Numbered from the stretch's first letter, positions 7,426 to 16,912 are shown. The stretch: 64,000 nucleotides of DNA from Paenarthrobacter aurescens TC1 (GCA_000014925.1 CP000474.1:3906001-3970000); one strand, 5' to 3'. The notes: a model not told the origin generated them from the letters alone. Numbers and translations: made by a program.

Positions 7426-8403
7426 TTACCGCCGTGCGCTCCCGTAGAGCTGCCGCACCAGGTGCTCGATATCCGGCTCGTGAAGGGATAGATCTGCTAC
7501 CTCGGCTGCGCTTGAGATGGCTGCCAGAACTGTTGCCGCTGAGAGCCTGCGTGGATCGAAAGAAACGCTGTGCCTGATTCCGTCGGCTTCAATGCTCTGG
7601 TGTACCGCGCCGTCGGGTAGTGAGAGGAGCGCAGCCGAGTGCACGGGGGTGGCGAGGTCCACCACCATGGTGCGCACGGCTCCGGCCACCTCAGCCAAAC
7701 CCGTGAGCGGACCATCGTAGGCGATGACGCCGTCGTCGACCACCAAGACGCGTTGGCACAAACGTTGGATGTCGCTCATGTCGTGGGTGGTCAGCAGCAG
7801 CGTGGTGCCGTTCTCGCGGCGCTCGGCGTCCAGGAACTGGCGAAGTTTCTCCTTGCTGATCATGTCCAAGCCAATGGTCGGCTCGTCCAGGATCACCAGC
7901 TCCGGGCGATGCAGCAGGGCAGCCGCAACTTCGCCCCGCATACGCTGGCCCAGCGAAAGCTGCCTGACCGGCGTGGAAAGGAACTCTCCCAAATCCATCT
8001 GATCGGCAAGTTCACGGAACCTGGGCCTCCAGTCCGCCTCTGACATGCGATGCATGGCACCGAGGATCGGGTACGAGTCCTGCAGGGGCAGATCCCACCA
8101 CAGCTGCGAGCGCTGCCCGAACACGACGCCGATCTTCCGGGCCAGCGCTTTGCGCTGCGGCACCGGGTTGAACCCGCAGACGGTCACGCGCCCCGAACTT
8201 GGCACCAGGACGCCTGTCAGCATCTTGATGGTGGTGGACTTGCCCGCGCCGTTGGCTCCTATGTACCCGACCGCTTCCCCCGGCTCCACCGTAAAGTCGA
8301 TGCCACGGACCGCGTGTACGGCCTTCCTGCGCCGCCGGAAGCGACCGGCAGATTCCATGACCTGGAATTCCCGGCTTAGATTTTCCACTTCGATGATGGG
8401 CAT
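7426..8403 (-). CDS. ABC transporter ATP-binding subunit (ABC-2 exporter)
   Basis: This encodes 325 residues from ATG 8403. Walker A is GANGAGKST at 49-57, the signature is LSLGQ at 149-153, Walker B is LVILDEP at 169-175, and the H-loop histidine is near 207. The C-terminal ~90 residues form an accessory domain. It pairs with two ABC-2/DUF990-type permeases directly upstream, one nucleotide separating the permease stop from this ATG. Three-gene sets of this kind are usually annotated as antibiotic or daunorubicin-type exporters, but the substrate is not known. A longer open frame to 8730 runs over the permease gene and is rejected. Confidence 0.93.
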   Translation of the reverse strand: MPIIEVENLSREFQVMESAGRFRRRRKAVHAVRGIDFTVEPGEAVGYIGANGAGKSTTIKMLTGVLVPSSGRVTVCGFNPVPQRKALARKIGVVFGQRSQLWWDLPLQDSYPILGAMHRMSEADWRPRFRELADQMDLGEFLSTPVRQLSLGQRMRGEVAAALLHRPELVILDEPTIGLDMISKEKLRQFLDAERRENGTTLLLTTHDMSDIQRLCQRVLVVDDGVIAYDGPLTGLAEVAGAVRTMVVDLATPVHSAALLSLPDGAVHQSIEADGIRHSVSFDPRRLSAATVLAAISSAAEVADLSLHEPDIEHLVRQLYGSARR

Positions 8404-8404
8404 G

Positions 8405-9244
8405 TCAGCCTCCTGCGCCGGTGTACTTTTTGATGGCCGCCCGCCAGAGGAGCAGCATGAGTCCGCTGAGGACGACGGCGGCCGGCAGCCCGAGCCAGCC
8501 CGTCCAGGCCGGGATCCCAGCGGGGCCATCGAGGTCGAGGATGACCAGGCTGGGGGCATAGGCCACCAACGTTGCGGGTATGACGAACGTGAAGAAAATC
8601 TGGATCGGGAAGAACAGCGCCGCTCCGGGCATCGAGGCAACGTAGCGGCCGCCGTAGGTAAAGGCGTTGGCAAATTGCCTGCCGTCCAGAATCCAGAACT
8701 GCATTGCTCCAGCACCGAGGAACAGGGCACAGAAGATGGCAGCTCCCGCGAGCGGCGTGATGGTGGCCAGCAGGATTTTCGCGGGGTCCCATTGGATGTC
8801 GGCGAGAAGCAGCGCCACCACCAGGGCTGCCGCTCCGAACAGCAATCGGCCCACCCGTCGCAACTGGAAGTCGGACGTTGCGAGCTGAAGCAATACAGGG
8901 AGGGGCCTCACCAGCAGCACCTCCAGTTTCCCTGACCGGATGGTCTCGGACATGGAGTCGGTCTCCCCCATCAGCAGGTCACCGAGGGCGAAGGCAACGG
9001 ACGCGAGCCCGAACACCACCAGTGTCTGGGCCAGGGTCATACCCCCAAACGTGGAGACGTTGTGGACGATCGCGTAAAGCTCCACGAACTCGGTCACCCC
9101 CAAGAGGACCTGGCCGGCGACGTCGGAGAGGAAGCTGCCGCGGTATGCGAGTTGTGAGCGCAGCCGGGCAGAGACCAGGAGTTTGAGGAGGACCAGGTTG
9201 GTGACCCGGGCGTGCGGGTCCCGGGTAACGCGGGGACTAGCCAC
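8405..9244 (-). CDS. ABC-2 permease (DUF990 family), subunit 2
   Basis: This encodes 279 residues with six hydrophobic segments. One is the GQVLLGVTEFVELYAIVHNV region near residues 44-63, and another is the C-terminal LGLPAAVVLSGLMLLLW. The GETDSMSETIRSGKLEVLLVRP-type cytoplasmic loop with LPVLLQL is typical of DUF990/ABC-2 permeases. Its ATG overlaps the stop of the partner permease by 8 nt, indicating translational coupling. It forms the channel with the upstream permease and the downstream ATPase. Confidence 0.87.
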   Translation of the reverse strand: MASPRVTRDPHARVTNLVLLKLLVSARLRSQLAYRGSFLSDVAGQVLLGVTEFVELYAIVHNVSTFGGMTLAQTLVVFGLASVAFALGDLLMGETDSMSETIRSGKLEVLLVRPLPVLLQLATSDFQLRRVGRLLFGAAALVVALLLADIQWDPAKILLATITPLAGAAIFCALFLGAGAMQFWILDGRQFANAFTYGGRYVASMPGAALFFPIQIFFTFVIPATLVAYAPSLVILDLDGPAGIPAWTGWLGLPAAVVLSGLMLLLWRAAIKKYTGAGG

Positions 9245-10031
9245 CCTGCACCACCAACCGCCGCGAACCGAAGCGAACCATCATCTGCACAATGACCAGC
9301 AGCACGGCCAGCCACAGAAATTGCACGCCAACCAACGCAAGGCTCTCGGCGCCGTCGGTCCTTCCCGCGAGAATGTCCACCGGGGTTTGGAGCATCGACG
9401 GGAACGGCGTGGCCCGGGCAAAATCGAGCAGCCATCCAGGGAACCACGTCACCGGGACCAGGAACCCGGACAACAGGTTCATCACCACCATGTACAGCAT
9501 CCAGAACCCCCGGATTTCGAGCACCCAGAAGGACAGCAGGTTGATGGCGAAGAAGCCCAGAAAGTTCAGGGATACGGCAGCCAGGATGGACACGAATCCG
9601 AGCAGGTAAGGTTCGGGAGTTCCCGGCATCGCCAGGCCGGTTACCAGGGCTCCGACCATGAGTGGCGGCAACCCGCGCGGCAGCACGTCGAAGGCGGCAC
9701 GGCCCAGGTCTTGCGCCCAATAGGAAGCGGTCAGGTTGACGGACCGGGAAAGATCGACGGCGATGTCCCCCGACTTCACGCGACCAGCCAACTCAGCGTT
9801 GCCGAAGAGCCCCAAAGGCGCCAGGAGAGCCTGGCCCAACCACACATAAGTGGCGGCCTCCATTGCCGAGTATCCCCCGATGGCGCCGCCCGCCGTCGTG
9901 ATGGCGCTCAGCAGAAGCGATGCCCGGATGAGCCCGAAAACCGAGTTGGTAAAAGCGCCGGCGACGGCGGCCGTACGGTAGGTGGAATGGCGGCGGAATG
10001 ATGACTTGGCCAGTTCCCAATACGCACGCAC
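9237..10031 (-). CDS. ABC-2 permease (DUF990 family), subunit 1
   Basis: This encodes 264 residues and is the first gene of the exporter operon. It starts MRAYWELAKSSFRRHSTYRT, an amphipathic head that precedes the first helix in this family, then shows about six membrane spans. The conserved loop GRVKSGDIAVDLSRSVNL is the counterpart of the RSGKLEVLLVRP loop in the partner permease, which supports a heterodimeric channel. The promoter must lie in 10032-10137. A strong hairpin there probably terminates the next gene upstream. Confidence 0.87.
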   Translation of the reverse strand: MRAYWELAKSSFRRHSTYRTAAVAGAFTNSVFGLIRASLLLSAITTAGGAIGGYSAMEAATYVWLGQALLAPLGLFGNAELAGRVKSGDIAVDLSRSVNLTASYWAQDLGRAAFDVLPRGLPPLMVGALVTGLAMPGTPEPYLLGFVSILAAVSLNFLGFFAINLLSFWVLEIRGFWMLYMVVMNLLSGFLVPVTWFPGWLLDFARATPFPSMLQTPVDILAGRTDGAESLALVGVQFLWLAVLLVIVQMMVRFGSRRLVVQGG

Positions 10032-10080
10032 CGGTCGAGTCTACTCACGCGTGCCACCCATATCGCCGGAAACGCGTCGA

Positions 10081-10123
10081 GATCGCCCGAACGCTACGGG
10101 GATTCCGCAGCGTTCCGGCGATC
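10081..10123 (-). terminator. hairpin between the DMP19 gene and the ABC exporter
   Basis: GATCGCCCGAACGCT (10081-10095) pairs with AGCGTTCCGGCGATC (10109-10123) at 14 of 15 positions around a 13-nt loop. There is no T-tract, as is usual in high-GC actinobacteria. It lies 15 nt past the stop of the 10138-10986 gene. Confidence 0.65.
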
Positions 10124-10137
10124 TCGGTAGAGAAGAC

Positions 10138-10986
10138 TTACGCGTCCGCGAATTCCCCAGACTCTTCGAACTCCACGGCCGCGATGATTTCCTTGGTCTC
10201 CGGGTGGATCATGAAGGCCTCGTCGTCGTCTTCAACCATGATGTAGTCGCCGTGGTCGGTAGAGAAGTGCCAGGCGAGGGTCCTCACGCCGTCGTGCTCA
10301 TAGTTGGGATCGCCCATGGTGATCTTTTCCAGGGCATAGCCGGCTACATCGCACAGTTCGCGGATGATGACCTCGAACTCGGGAGCGTTGGCCAGGGCCT
10401 CTTCGTCGGCTTCGGCCTGACGCTCGGCCAGGTCAGGGATCAGTGCGACGCGCTCGGCGATGTGCGCTTTGATTTCTTCATCGGAAAGTACCAGCAGTTC
10501 GGACTGGCCCCGGAGGTACGCCGCGTTGAGTTCGACGATGTCCTCTTCTTCCAGCAAAGCCTCGAATTCGCCGTCGAGCTCGTCCAAGGTAACAACAGCC
10601 GCAGGCGGAGTTTCGGACTCGTCCAGGTCGCCGTCGAGGTAGGCCTCTGCTTCGTCTTCGCTCAGTGCGTCAAACGCGGCGGCGGTGCGGTTGAAGAGGT
10701 CCAGGTGCCGGGTGGCTCCCAGGCCCTCAAGGCCTGCGCGGATGTAGGCATCCACTTCTTCGCGCTCCGGTGCGGTGAAGACGTACTGGGCAAAGCCGCC
10801 GGCCAACGCCTGGGTCAGATAGAAATCCACAAAGTAGCTGTTGAGTGCGGGGGTGGCGATTTCGTCGCTGTTGAGGAGCTCCTGGTACATATGGTTCACG
10901 ACGTTGACGTTGGAATCCACTACATCCGCGCTGCCGGCTTGGAAGCTGGTCTTGTTCAGGACGACGGGGTACTCGTTGGTAGTCAT
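10138..10986 (-). CDS. DMP19/DUF4375-like acidic protein
   Basis: This encodes 282 residues and is strikingly acidic. The segment ATPALNSYFVDFYLTQAL-AGGFAQYVF resembles the DMP19/DUF4375 motif, in which a Gly-Gly-F/Q-Y turn follows paired helices. Acidic tracts follow (SEDEAEAYLDGDLDESE, EFEALLEEEDIVELN). The C-terminal ~70 residues (YALEKITMGDPNYEHDGVRT, then HGDYIMVEDDDEAF) look like a separate small beta domain. DMP19 in Neisseria is a DNA mimic, and whether this protein mimics DNA is only suggested by its charge. It is transcribed alone, with a good hairpin downstream. Confidence 0.65.
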   Translation of the reverse strand: MTTNEYPVVLNKTSFQAGSADVVDSNVNVVNHMYQELLNSDEIATPALNSYFVDFYLTQALAGGFAQYVFTAPEREEVDAYIRAGLEGLGATRHLDLFNRTAAAFDALSEDEAEAYLDGDLDESETPPAAVVTLDELDGEFEALLEEEDIVELNAAYLRGQSELLVLSDEEIKAHIAERVALIPDLAERQAEADEEALANAPEFEVIIRELCDVAGYALEKITMGDPNYEHDGVRTLAWHFSTDHGDYIMVEDDDEAFMIHPETKEIIAAVEFEESGEFADA

Positions 10987-11151
10987 GGGAAATCCTCACT
11001 GCTGAAAGCTGATGGTGCTCCGGACACTTTCAACGTACGCGCGGGAGCGGCGCGGCAATCGAGGAAGAGGTTAACGGAGGGCGAAGTTTGGGAGCCGTTT
11101 TCTGCTGACTAAGATTGAACAGATATCCTCCTGCCGAAAGTAGCCCGACGC

Positions 11152-14100
11152 ATGCCGTCCCACACAGACGAAAACTGGGAACTGGCCATTCAGACTCCTG
11201 CCATCACGGACCGCTCGCTCGCGGCCGGACTGGCTTATGCCATGGGCAGCCGCGTGAACGGGATCTCTTTCGACGCGGCAACTGGCCTCCTCATGGGCAA
11301 AGTCCGCGGCACCGGTCCGCAACCGTATTCGACGTCGGCAAAACTGGTCCGTAAGCCCAGCGGCTGGAGCTGCACGGTGGGTATCTGCAACTGCCCGGTC
11401 CGTAAGGACTGCAAGCATGTGGCCGCATTGCTCTTCACTGCCGAAGACCACCCCACCATCCGGGCCCAGCTCCTCTCCCAAGCGCCCGGAATTCAGACCT
11501 CCAGGGTGGGTTCGGGCCAACAGGGCGGGTCGGCACGTCCTGCCTGGGAACAAGCCCTCAACAGGCTGATCACGAAGCCCGGCACAGCTCCGAGCGCTGC
11601 GGGCATCCCGCTCGCGCTTCAGTTCGAGGTGGAAGAGCCTGCGGCCCACTTCTCCTACACAGGCCGACGCGATCCCATGCGCAGTGTCCGCCAGCTCAAA
11701 GCGCGCCCGGTCATGATGGGTGCCAAGGGTAAATGGATCCGCGGCGACGTCTCCTGGAACAACCTCAGCTACGTCAGCTTCCGGCGTGAATTCAACGAGG
11801 TCCACGTCGAGTGGCTTCAGACTTTCCTGGCTGCCCACGGTTCAAGCAACGGCCGGCAGCAACCCTCCGGAGCCATGTGGCTGAGCCTGAACGATTTCGC
11901 CGCCAAAAACCTCTGGACCCTCCTCGCCGAAGCCACCAAAGCCGGCATCCCGCTCATTCATTCCGCTGGTAGCGAGCCTGTCCGCGTCGAGACGCAACCC
12001 GCCGTCGTCGGACTCAGTTTGGCGCGCCTGGCCACCGATCCGGACACCGCAAAGCACGAAGCGCCCGACGGCGGCCTGCAGCTCGCGCCGTCAGTCACCC
12101 TGGGTGGGGAAGCCGTGGATCCCGGATCCGTGGGTTTCCTGGGCAAGCCGGCCAACGGAATCTTCTTCACGCACTCCGGGGATTCCCTGCCGGGCGTGCC
12201 CCAGCAGAAGAACCTCATCACCCTCGCCCCTATGGAAGGGGGCATCAGTGATGAGTTGCTGGAATTCGTCATGGACGGCGACACGCTTCAGATCCCGGCC
12301 GAGGATGAGAGCCGGTTCCTGACCTCGTTCTACCCGAAGCTGCGGCAATCCACGCCCGTGCAGGCCGCGGATGAATCGGTGGAGCTGCCCACGCTGGCTG
12401 TCCCCACACTGTCCCTACTGGCCAACTACGGCAACGATCACAAGGTCCGGCTGCACTGGGAATGGCACTACAAATCCGGCACCCTTGTCACCTCGCAGCC
12501 ATTGTGGCGCCACCCGGACGACCGCGGCTACCGCGATGACCTTGAAGAAGCACGGATCCTCGAGTCACTCGGACGTCCGTGGGACGTGGTCCCCGCACTG
12601 GCCGAATCAGCCACGGGTGGCTGGGGTGCACCCCGCATCGCGGCCTCCGCTGAGCTCAGTGGCCTGGACACGCTGGCGTTCACTGAAGAGGTGCTGCCCG
12701 CGCTCAAGGACCTGCCCGACGTCGTGGTTGAAACGTCCGGCGACATCGCCGACTACCGTGAGGCCGCTGAAGCGCCTGTGGTGTCCATTTCCACGAAGGA
12801 AACGGCAAGCGGCGACTGGTTCGACCTCGGCATCGTGATCACGCTGGAAGGCGAACCCGTCTCCTTCGCTGCTGTGTTCTCTGCGCTCGCCGCCGGAATG
12901 AGCCGCATGCTGCTGCCCAGCGGCGCCTACTTCTCGCTGGACCTCCCCGAACTTCACCAGCTCCGCGCGTTGATCGACGAAGCCCGCTCCCTGCAGGACA
13001 ACCCGGACAACAAGGACGGCACCCTGCAGATCAGCCGTTTCCAGGCCGGGCTCTGGGACGAACTGGCCCAACTCGGCATTGTGGATGAGCAGGCCGCAGC
13101 CTGGCGTGAGGCCGTTGGTGGACTGCTCGACGACGGCGTGACCGGGCTTCCGCTCCCGGCTGGCCTTAACGCTGAGCTACGTCCGTATCAGCTCGAGGGA
13201 TTCAACTGGCTCAGCTTCCTGTACAAGCACAGCCTCGGTGGCGTGCTGGCTGACGACATGGGCCTGGGTAAGACCGTGCAGGCCATTGCGCTGATATGTG
13301 CGGCGAAGGACCTGGCTGCGGAGACTGCTGCCGCCGCTCAAGGTGATGCTTCCGAGGTGGTTCCGCGGGCTCCTTTCCTGGTGGTCGCACCCACGAGTGT
13401 AGTGAGCAACTGGGCGGCTGAAGCGCAGCGCTTTGCTCCCGGGCTCGTGGTCCGGACTGTTGGTGAGACCTTTGCCAAGAGCGGTATGGCACCGGCCGAA
13501 GCGTTGGCGGGCGCCGACGTCGTCATTACCTCCTACGCGCTGTTCCGCATTGATTACGATGCCTACGCGTCCTTCCAGTGGGCCGGGCTGATGCTGGACG
13601 AAGCGCAGTTCGTGAAGAACCACCAGTCCAAGGCGTACCAGTGCGCGCGCAAACTGCCGGCCCGTTTCAAACTGGCCATCACAGGAACGCCGCTGGAAAA
13701 CAACCTCATGGAGTTCTGGGCGCTGACGTCGATTGTGGCACCGGGCCTGTTCCCGAGCCCCAAACGGTTCGCGGAGAACTACCAAAAGCCGGTTGAAAAG
13801 AACGGCGACTCGGCGCAACTAGGCAAGCTCCGGCGTCGTGTGCGTCCGCTCATGATGCGCCGCACCAAAGAGCAAGTCATCAAGGATCTGCCGCCCAAGC
13901 AGGAGCAGATCCTTGAAGTGGTGCTGAACCCGCGGCACCAAAAGGTTTACCAGACTCACCTGCAGCGCGAACGGCAGAAGATCCTGGGCTTGATTGATGA
14001 TGTGAACAAGAACCGGTTCACCATCTTCCAGTCGTTGACGTTGCTGCGGCAGCTGAGCCTGGATGCGTCGTTGGTGGATTCGTCATTGTCCGGTGTTCGC

Positions 14101-14607
14101 TCCTCCAAACTGGATGTGCTGTTCGAACAGCTGGAGGACCTTATCTCCGAGGGTCACCGCGCCCTGATTTTCAGCCAGTTCACCGGATTCCTGGGCAAGG
14201 TCCGCGAACGGCTGGATGCCGAGGGCGTGGAATACTGCTACCTCGATGGCAGCACCCGCAACCGTGGTGATGTGGTGAGCGAGTTCAAGAACGGCGCCGC
14301 TCCGGTGTTCCTGATTTCGCTGAAGGCCGGTGGCTTCGGGCTCAACCTGACCGAGGCCGACTACGTGTTCCTGTTGGATCCGTGGTGGAACCCGGCGTCC
14401 GAAGCCCAGGCCGTGGACCGCACACACCGCATTGGGCAGGCCAGGAACGTGATGGTGTACCGACTGGTGGCGAAGGACACCATCGAAGAGAAGGTCATGG
14501 CGTTGAAGGCCAAGAAGTCACAGCTGTTCGCGGATGTGATGGAAGGCGATGCCTTGGCCGGTGGCTCGTTGACGGCTGATGATTTGGCGGCGCTGTTCGC
14601 GGAGTAG
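11152..14607 (+). CDS. SWIM zinc-finger SNF2/RapA-family helicase
   Basis: This encodes 1151 residues. The N-terminus has a SWIM zinc-binding motif (C-x-C-x5-C-x-H, from CNCPVRKDCKH at ~77-88). The SNF2 motor starts near residue 690: Walker A LADDMGLGKTVQA (~697-709) and the DEAQ-type Walker B LDEAQFVKN (~812). The helicase C-terminal half carries ALIFSQFTGFLGK and the motif V/VI segment SLKAGGFGLNLTEADYVF ... AVDRTHRIGQ (~1045-1100). Bacterial SWIM-SNF2 proteins are widespread but poorly characterised ATP-dependent DNA translocases. It is a single-gene unit. Start ATG 11152 was chosen because SWIM homologues begin just before such a segment. Confidence 0.95.
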   Translation: MPSHTDENWELAIQTPAITDRSLAAGLAYAMGSRVNGISFDAATGLLMGKVRGTGPQPYSTSAKLVRKPSGWSCTVGICNCPVRKDCKHVAALLFTAEDHPTIRAQLLSQAPGIQTSRVGSGQQGGSARPAWEQALNRLITKPGTAPSAAGIPLALQFEVEEPAAHFSYTGRRDPMRSVRQLKARPVMMGAKGKWIRGDVSWNNLSYVSFRREFNEVHVEWLQTFLAAHGSSNGRQQPSGAMWLSLNDFAAKNLWTLLAEATKAGIPLIHSAGSEPVRVETQPAVVGLSLARLATDPDTAKHEAPDGGLQLAPSVTLGGEAVDPGSVGFLGKPANGIFFTHSGDSLPGVPQQKNLITLAPMEGGISDELLEFVMDGDTLQIPAEDESRFLTSFYPKLRQSTPVQAADESVELPTLAVPTLSLLANYGNDHKVRLHWEWHYKSGTLVTSQPLWRHPDDRGYRDDLEEARILESLGRPWDVVPALAESATGGWGAPRIAASAELSGLDTLAFTEEVLPALKDLPDVVVETSGDIADYREAAEAPVVSISTKETASGDWFDLGIVITLEGEPVSFAAVFSALAAGMSRMLLPSGAYFSLDLPELHQLRALIDEARSLQDNPDNKDGTLQISRFQAGLWDELAQLGIVDEQAAAWREAVGGLLDDGVTGLPLPAGLNAELRPYQLEGFNWLSFLYKHSLGGVLADDMGLGKTVQAIALICAAKDLAAETAAAAQGDASEVVPRAPFLVVAPTSVVSNWAAEAQRFAPGLVVRTVGETFAKSGMAPAEALAGADVVITSYALFRIDYDAYASFQWAGLMLDEAQFVKNHQSKAYQCARKLPARFKLAITGTPLENNLMEFWALTSIVAPGLFPSPKRFAENYQKPVEKNGDSAQLGKLRRRVRPLMMRRTKEQVIKDLPPKQEQILEVVLNPRHQKVYQTHLQRERQKILGLIDDVNKNRFTIFQSLTLLRQLSLDASLVDSSLSGVRSSKLDVLFEQLEDLISEGHRALIFSQFTGFLGKVRERLDAEGVEYCYLDGSTRNRGDVVSEFKNGAAPVFLISLKAGGFGLNLTEADYVFLLDPWWNPASEAQAVDRTHRIGQARNVMVYRLVAKDTIEEKVMALKAKKSQLFADVMEGDALAGGSLTADDLAALFAE

Positions 14608-14632
14608 GCAGCGCAAACCGTGTAAGGGGCTG

Positions 14633-14740
14633 TCAAAGGGGGCCGGATAACAAGATCAATCGTCTTTCCAAGTATTCGATCCTGTGCTCCAGCGCAGAGA
14701 TTCTCTCTTCAGTCTCCACATCCCAGTCTTCTCGGAGTAC
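14633..14740 (-). other. in-frame coiled-coil extension beyond the stop of the 14741-14977 gene
   Basis: After the TGA at 14743-14741 the same frame stays open for 35 codons before the next TGA (14635-14633). The encoded segment contains VETEERISALEHRIEYLERR, which has strong heptad character (I/L/I/L spacing) and a balanced charge pattern typical of real coding sequence. Either the TGA is a nonsense mutation that truncates the protein, or it is read through. It could also be chance. Confidence 0.5.
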
Positions 14741-14977
14741 TCATGCCGGGCTGCTGTATCTGGTAATAATCACATCGTCCGCAGCGTCGAATAATCGACG
14801 TCCTATGCCGTCGAGGTAGACCCAGAGTCCGCTGCCATCAGGCATGACATCCGCCACCACCCCGATCTGGGTACCTTCGTCGGATGCTGTCACTACCACC
14901 TCGTCGCCCGGCAGGAAATACTCCCACGCCTTGTAGCGACGCACTGGCAAGGCATCCGGATCCATCATTTTGACCAC
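14741..14977 (-). CDS. small hypothetical protein, possibly truncated
   Basis: This encodes 78 residues from GTG 14977, which follows GGAGGAAAGCACT at ideal distance. The ATG codons at 14968 and 14965 are less well placed. The sequence has a compact beta-rich look (FLPGDEVVVTASDEGTQIGVV, then SGLWVYLDGIGRRLFDAADD), like a small SH3- or hypothetical CTD-type barrel. I do not recognise a family. The frame continues open past the stop for 35 codons with coiled-coil sequence, so the annotated end may be a recent mutation. Confidence 0.6.
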   Translation of the reverse strand: MVKMMDPDALPVRRYKAWEYFLPGDEVVVTASDEGTQIGVVADVMPDGSGLWVYLDGIGRRLFDAADDVIITRYSSPA

Positions 14978-15077
14978 AGTGCTTTCCTCCACTGAGAACT
15001 GCCCCCTCACTTTCCGCTTAACTAGCAGTGCGGGGGGCGGGCGGAAGATGACGGCTAAGTGGAAAATATTTGCTTGG

Positions 15078-16250
15078 CTAGTCGTCCAGCCGTACGCCCC
15101 GCAACAACAACATCGTTCCGCCCACAGCAACCGCGGATGCCAGGAACACACCCGCTGCGCCGAGGCCCACCGCCACAACGCCGATAGCGCTGGGCAGGAC
15201 CACCTGCCCCACCCTGTTTCCGGCCAACCGTAAGGCCAGCGCCCGCCCGCGTTGGCCTTCGGGTGCTTGCGCCGAGAGCCAGGACATGGTTAGTGGTTGG
15301 CCTATCCCGAGACCAAGGCCGAGGAACGCCATCACGACGAACAGCAACCACTCCGGCATCGGAATGGCTGCCACGCCGAGGGCAACTGTGGAGATGGCCA
15401 GGCTGAGGATCAGCAGCTTCATCCGGCCCAGTTTGCGGGACATGCTGCCAAGTCCCAGCCGGGAAACCATGGAAAACAGGGCGCGGACGGTCAGCATGAG
15501 GCCTACGGTTGCAGCGGTCAGGCCACGTTCCGCGCCGAGTGCAGGCAGGTACACGACCGTCAAGTCCACCACTGCCAGGACAGTGGCGCTGGTTGCCAAC
15601 GCGCGGACCACACCCGGGGTCCGGAGGAGCGAGACCGCACTGCCCTTCGGCCCGCCCTTGGCGGTGCGCCTCCTGCGGCTGACCTTGGCGGAGATAACAA
15701 ATGTTGTCAGGAACAGCACCAGGCTCATTGCCGTCGCAAGCAGGAAGATTGCCTGCGTGTTCGGGCGAACAGAAGCACCGCCCACTATGGAAATGGCCAG
15801 CGGTCCCAAGGCTTGCCCCAGCGATGCGGCGAAGGTCAGGTACCCGAAGGCAGAGTCCAGCCGCGACGACGCCGCATTGTTCGCCACCACAGCCTGTTGC
15901 CCCACCACGCAGGCCAACTGACCCGCTCCCAGAAGCGCTGTCCCGGCCACGAGTGCCGGGACTGAGGTCCCCCAGAACAGCAGGAACGCAGAACAGCCCA
16001 GAACGACGGCGGACCCGATCGCCATCAGCCGACGCTCACCCAGGCGGTCCACCAGCCCGCCGATGGGCAAGGCGAGTAACAAGGGAAACACCGCATAGCT
16101 CGCGGCGAGAAGGCCCAGCGCGAATCCAGGGACGTCCAGTTCAAGTGCGCGGTACGTGGTGGCGGGCCGGACCAGGAACGTCACTGCTTGGATGAGCGCC
16201 GAGTGGACGAGGAGTGCGGTGGATGAACGCCGTCCGAGCTCGCCGATCAT
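15078..16250 (-). CDS. MFS transporter under GntR control
   Basis: This encodes 390 residues with about 12 transmembrane helices. The motif A-like loop GGLVDRLGERRLMAIGS lies after helix 2, and a second-half counterpart is MVSRLGLGSMSRKLGRMKLL. A basic central loop (AKVSRRRRTAKGG) separates the two halves. Its ATG overlaps the stop of the upstream GntR gene by 4 nt, so the two are co-transcribed. The substrate is unknown. A regulator and transporter as a pair usually imply an efflux or uptake system induced by its ligand. Confidence 0.9.
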   Translation of the reverse strand: MIGELGRRSSTALLVHSALIQAVTFLVRPATTYRALELDVPGFALGLLAASYAVFPLLLALPIGGLVDRLGERRLMAIGSAVVLGCSAFLLFWGTSVPALVAGTALLGAGQLACVVGQQAVVANNAASSRLDSAFGYLTFAASLGQALGPLAISIVGGASVRPNTQAIFLLATAMSLVLFLTTFVISAKVSRRRRTAKGGPKGSAVSLLRTPGVVRALATSATVLAVVDLTVVYLPALGAERGLTAATVGLMLTVRALFSMVSRLGLGSMSRKLGRMKLLILSLAISTVALGVAAIPMPEWLLFVVMAFLGLGLGIGQPLTMSWLSAQAPEGQRGRALALRLAGNRVGQVVLPSAIGVVAVGLGAAGVFLASAVAVGGTMLLLRGVRLDD

Positions 16251-16912
16251 TCGACCACGAGGCCAGTGCCTGAGATGACTCGCAGTGTCTCATCACGCGC
16301 GCCGATGACGTGGTCGAAGGCAATCTTCGCGGCCTTTTCCGGATCCTTGGATGCAATGGCCTCGACGAGGAGCCGGTGATTGGCGAGTGCTTCATCGCGA
16401 CGTTCGGGGGCATTATTGGTGAAGTACCGGTAGCGTTCAACGTGGCTTCCGATCTGCCCATGGAAGCGTTGGGCCCAGGAGTTTCCGGCGATCCTGGCGA
16501 TGGCGGCGTGCAGGGCAACCCCGTATTTCATGGCTTCATCAGCGAACTGAACCATCGCAGCGTTGCGAGCCACGATCCCCCGAAGTTCTTCAAGATCCGC
16601 GGCACTCGCATTGGCGCACGCTTCCCGTGCCATCAGGGATTCCAAGGCAGCGCGGACATCGTAAAGCTCTGAAATCGCCTTCTCATCCAGCGCCGGCACC
16701 ATCACTCCCCCGGTGGGTTGCTGCTCGAGCAGGTTCTCCGAAATCAGGCGACGGATAGCCTCACGAAGGGGCGTCCGGCTGACCTGAAGCGCCGTGGCCA
16801 TGGCGGGCTCGTAGATGCGCTCACCCGGTTTGAGCTCAAGGCTAAGAATCTGGCGTTTCAGCTCGCCGTAGACAAGATGTGCCCCTGTGTTGCGTGGTTG
16901 TGGATCCGCCAT
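16247..16912 (-). CDS. GntR-family regulator, FadR/FCD subgroup
   Basis: This encodes 221 residues. The winged helix is at residues ~10-72 (LVYGELKRQILSLELKPGERI, then TALQVSRTPLREAIRRLISENLL). The C-terminal all-helical FCD domain follows, with a metal-site-like ...ALANHRLLVEAIASKDPEKA near the end. It is the first gene of an operon with the MFS transporter. A palindromic candidate operator (16942-16957) lies 30 nt upstream, which suggests autoregulation. Confidence 0.93.
   Translation of the reverse strand: MADPQPRNTGAHLVYGELKRQILSLELKPGERIYEPAMATALQVSRTPLREAIRRLISENLLEQQPTGGVMVPALDEKAISELYDVRAALESLMAREACANASAADLEELRGIVARNAAMVQFADEAMKYGVALHAAIARIAGNSWAQRFHGQIGSHVERYRYFTNNAPERRDEALANHRLLVEAIASKDPEKAAKIAFDHVIGARDETLRVISGTGLVVE

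Noticed and set aside
7426..8730. Longer form of the ABC ATPase
   Set aside because: The extra N-terminus would overlap the permease gene. ATG 8403 gives the standard ATPase start.
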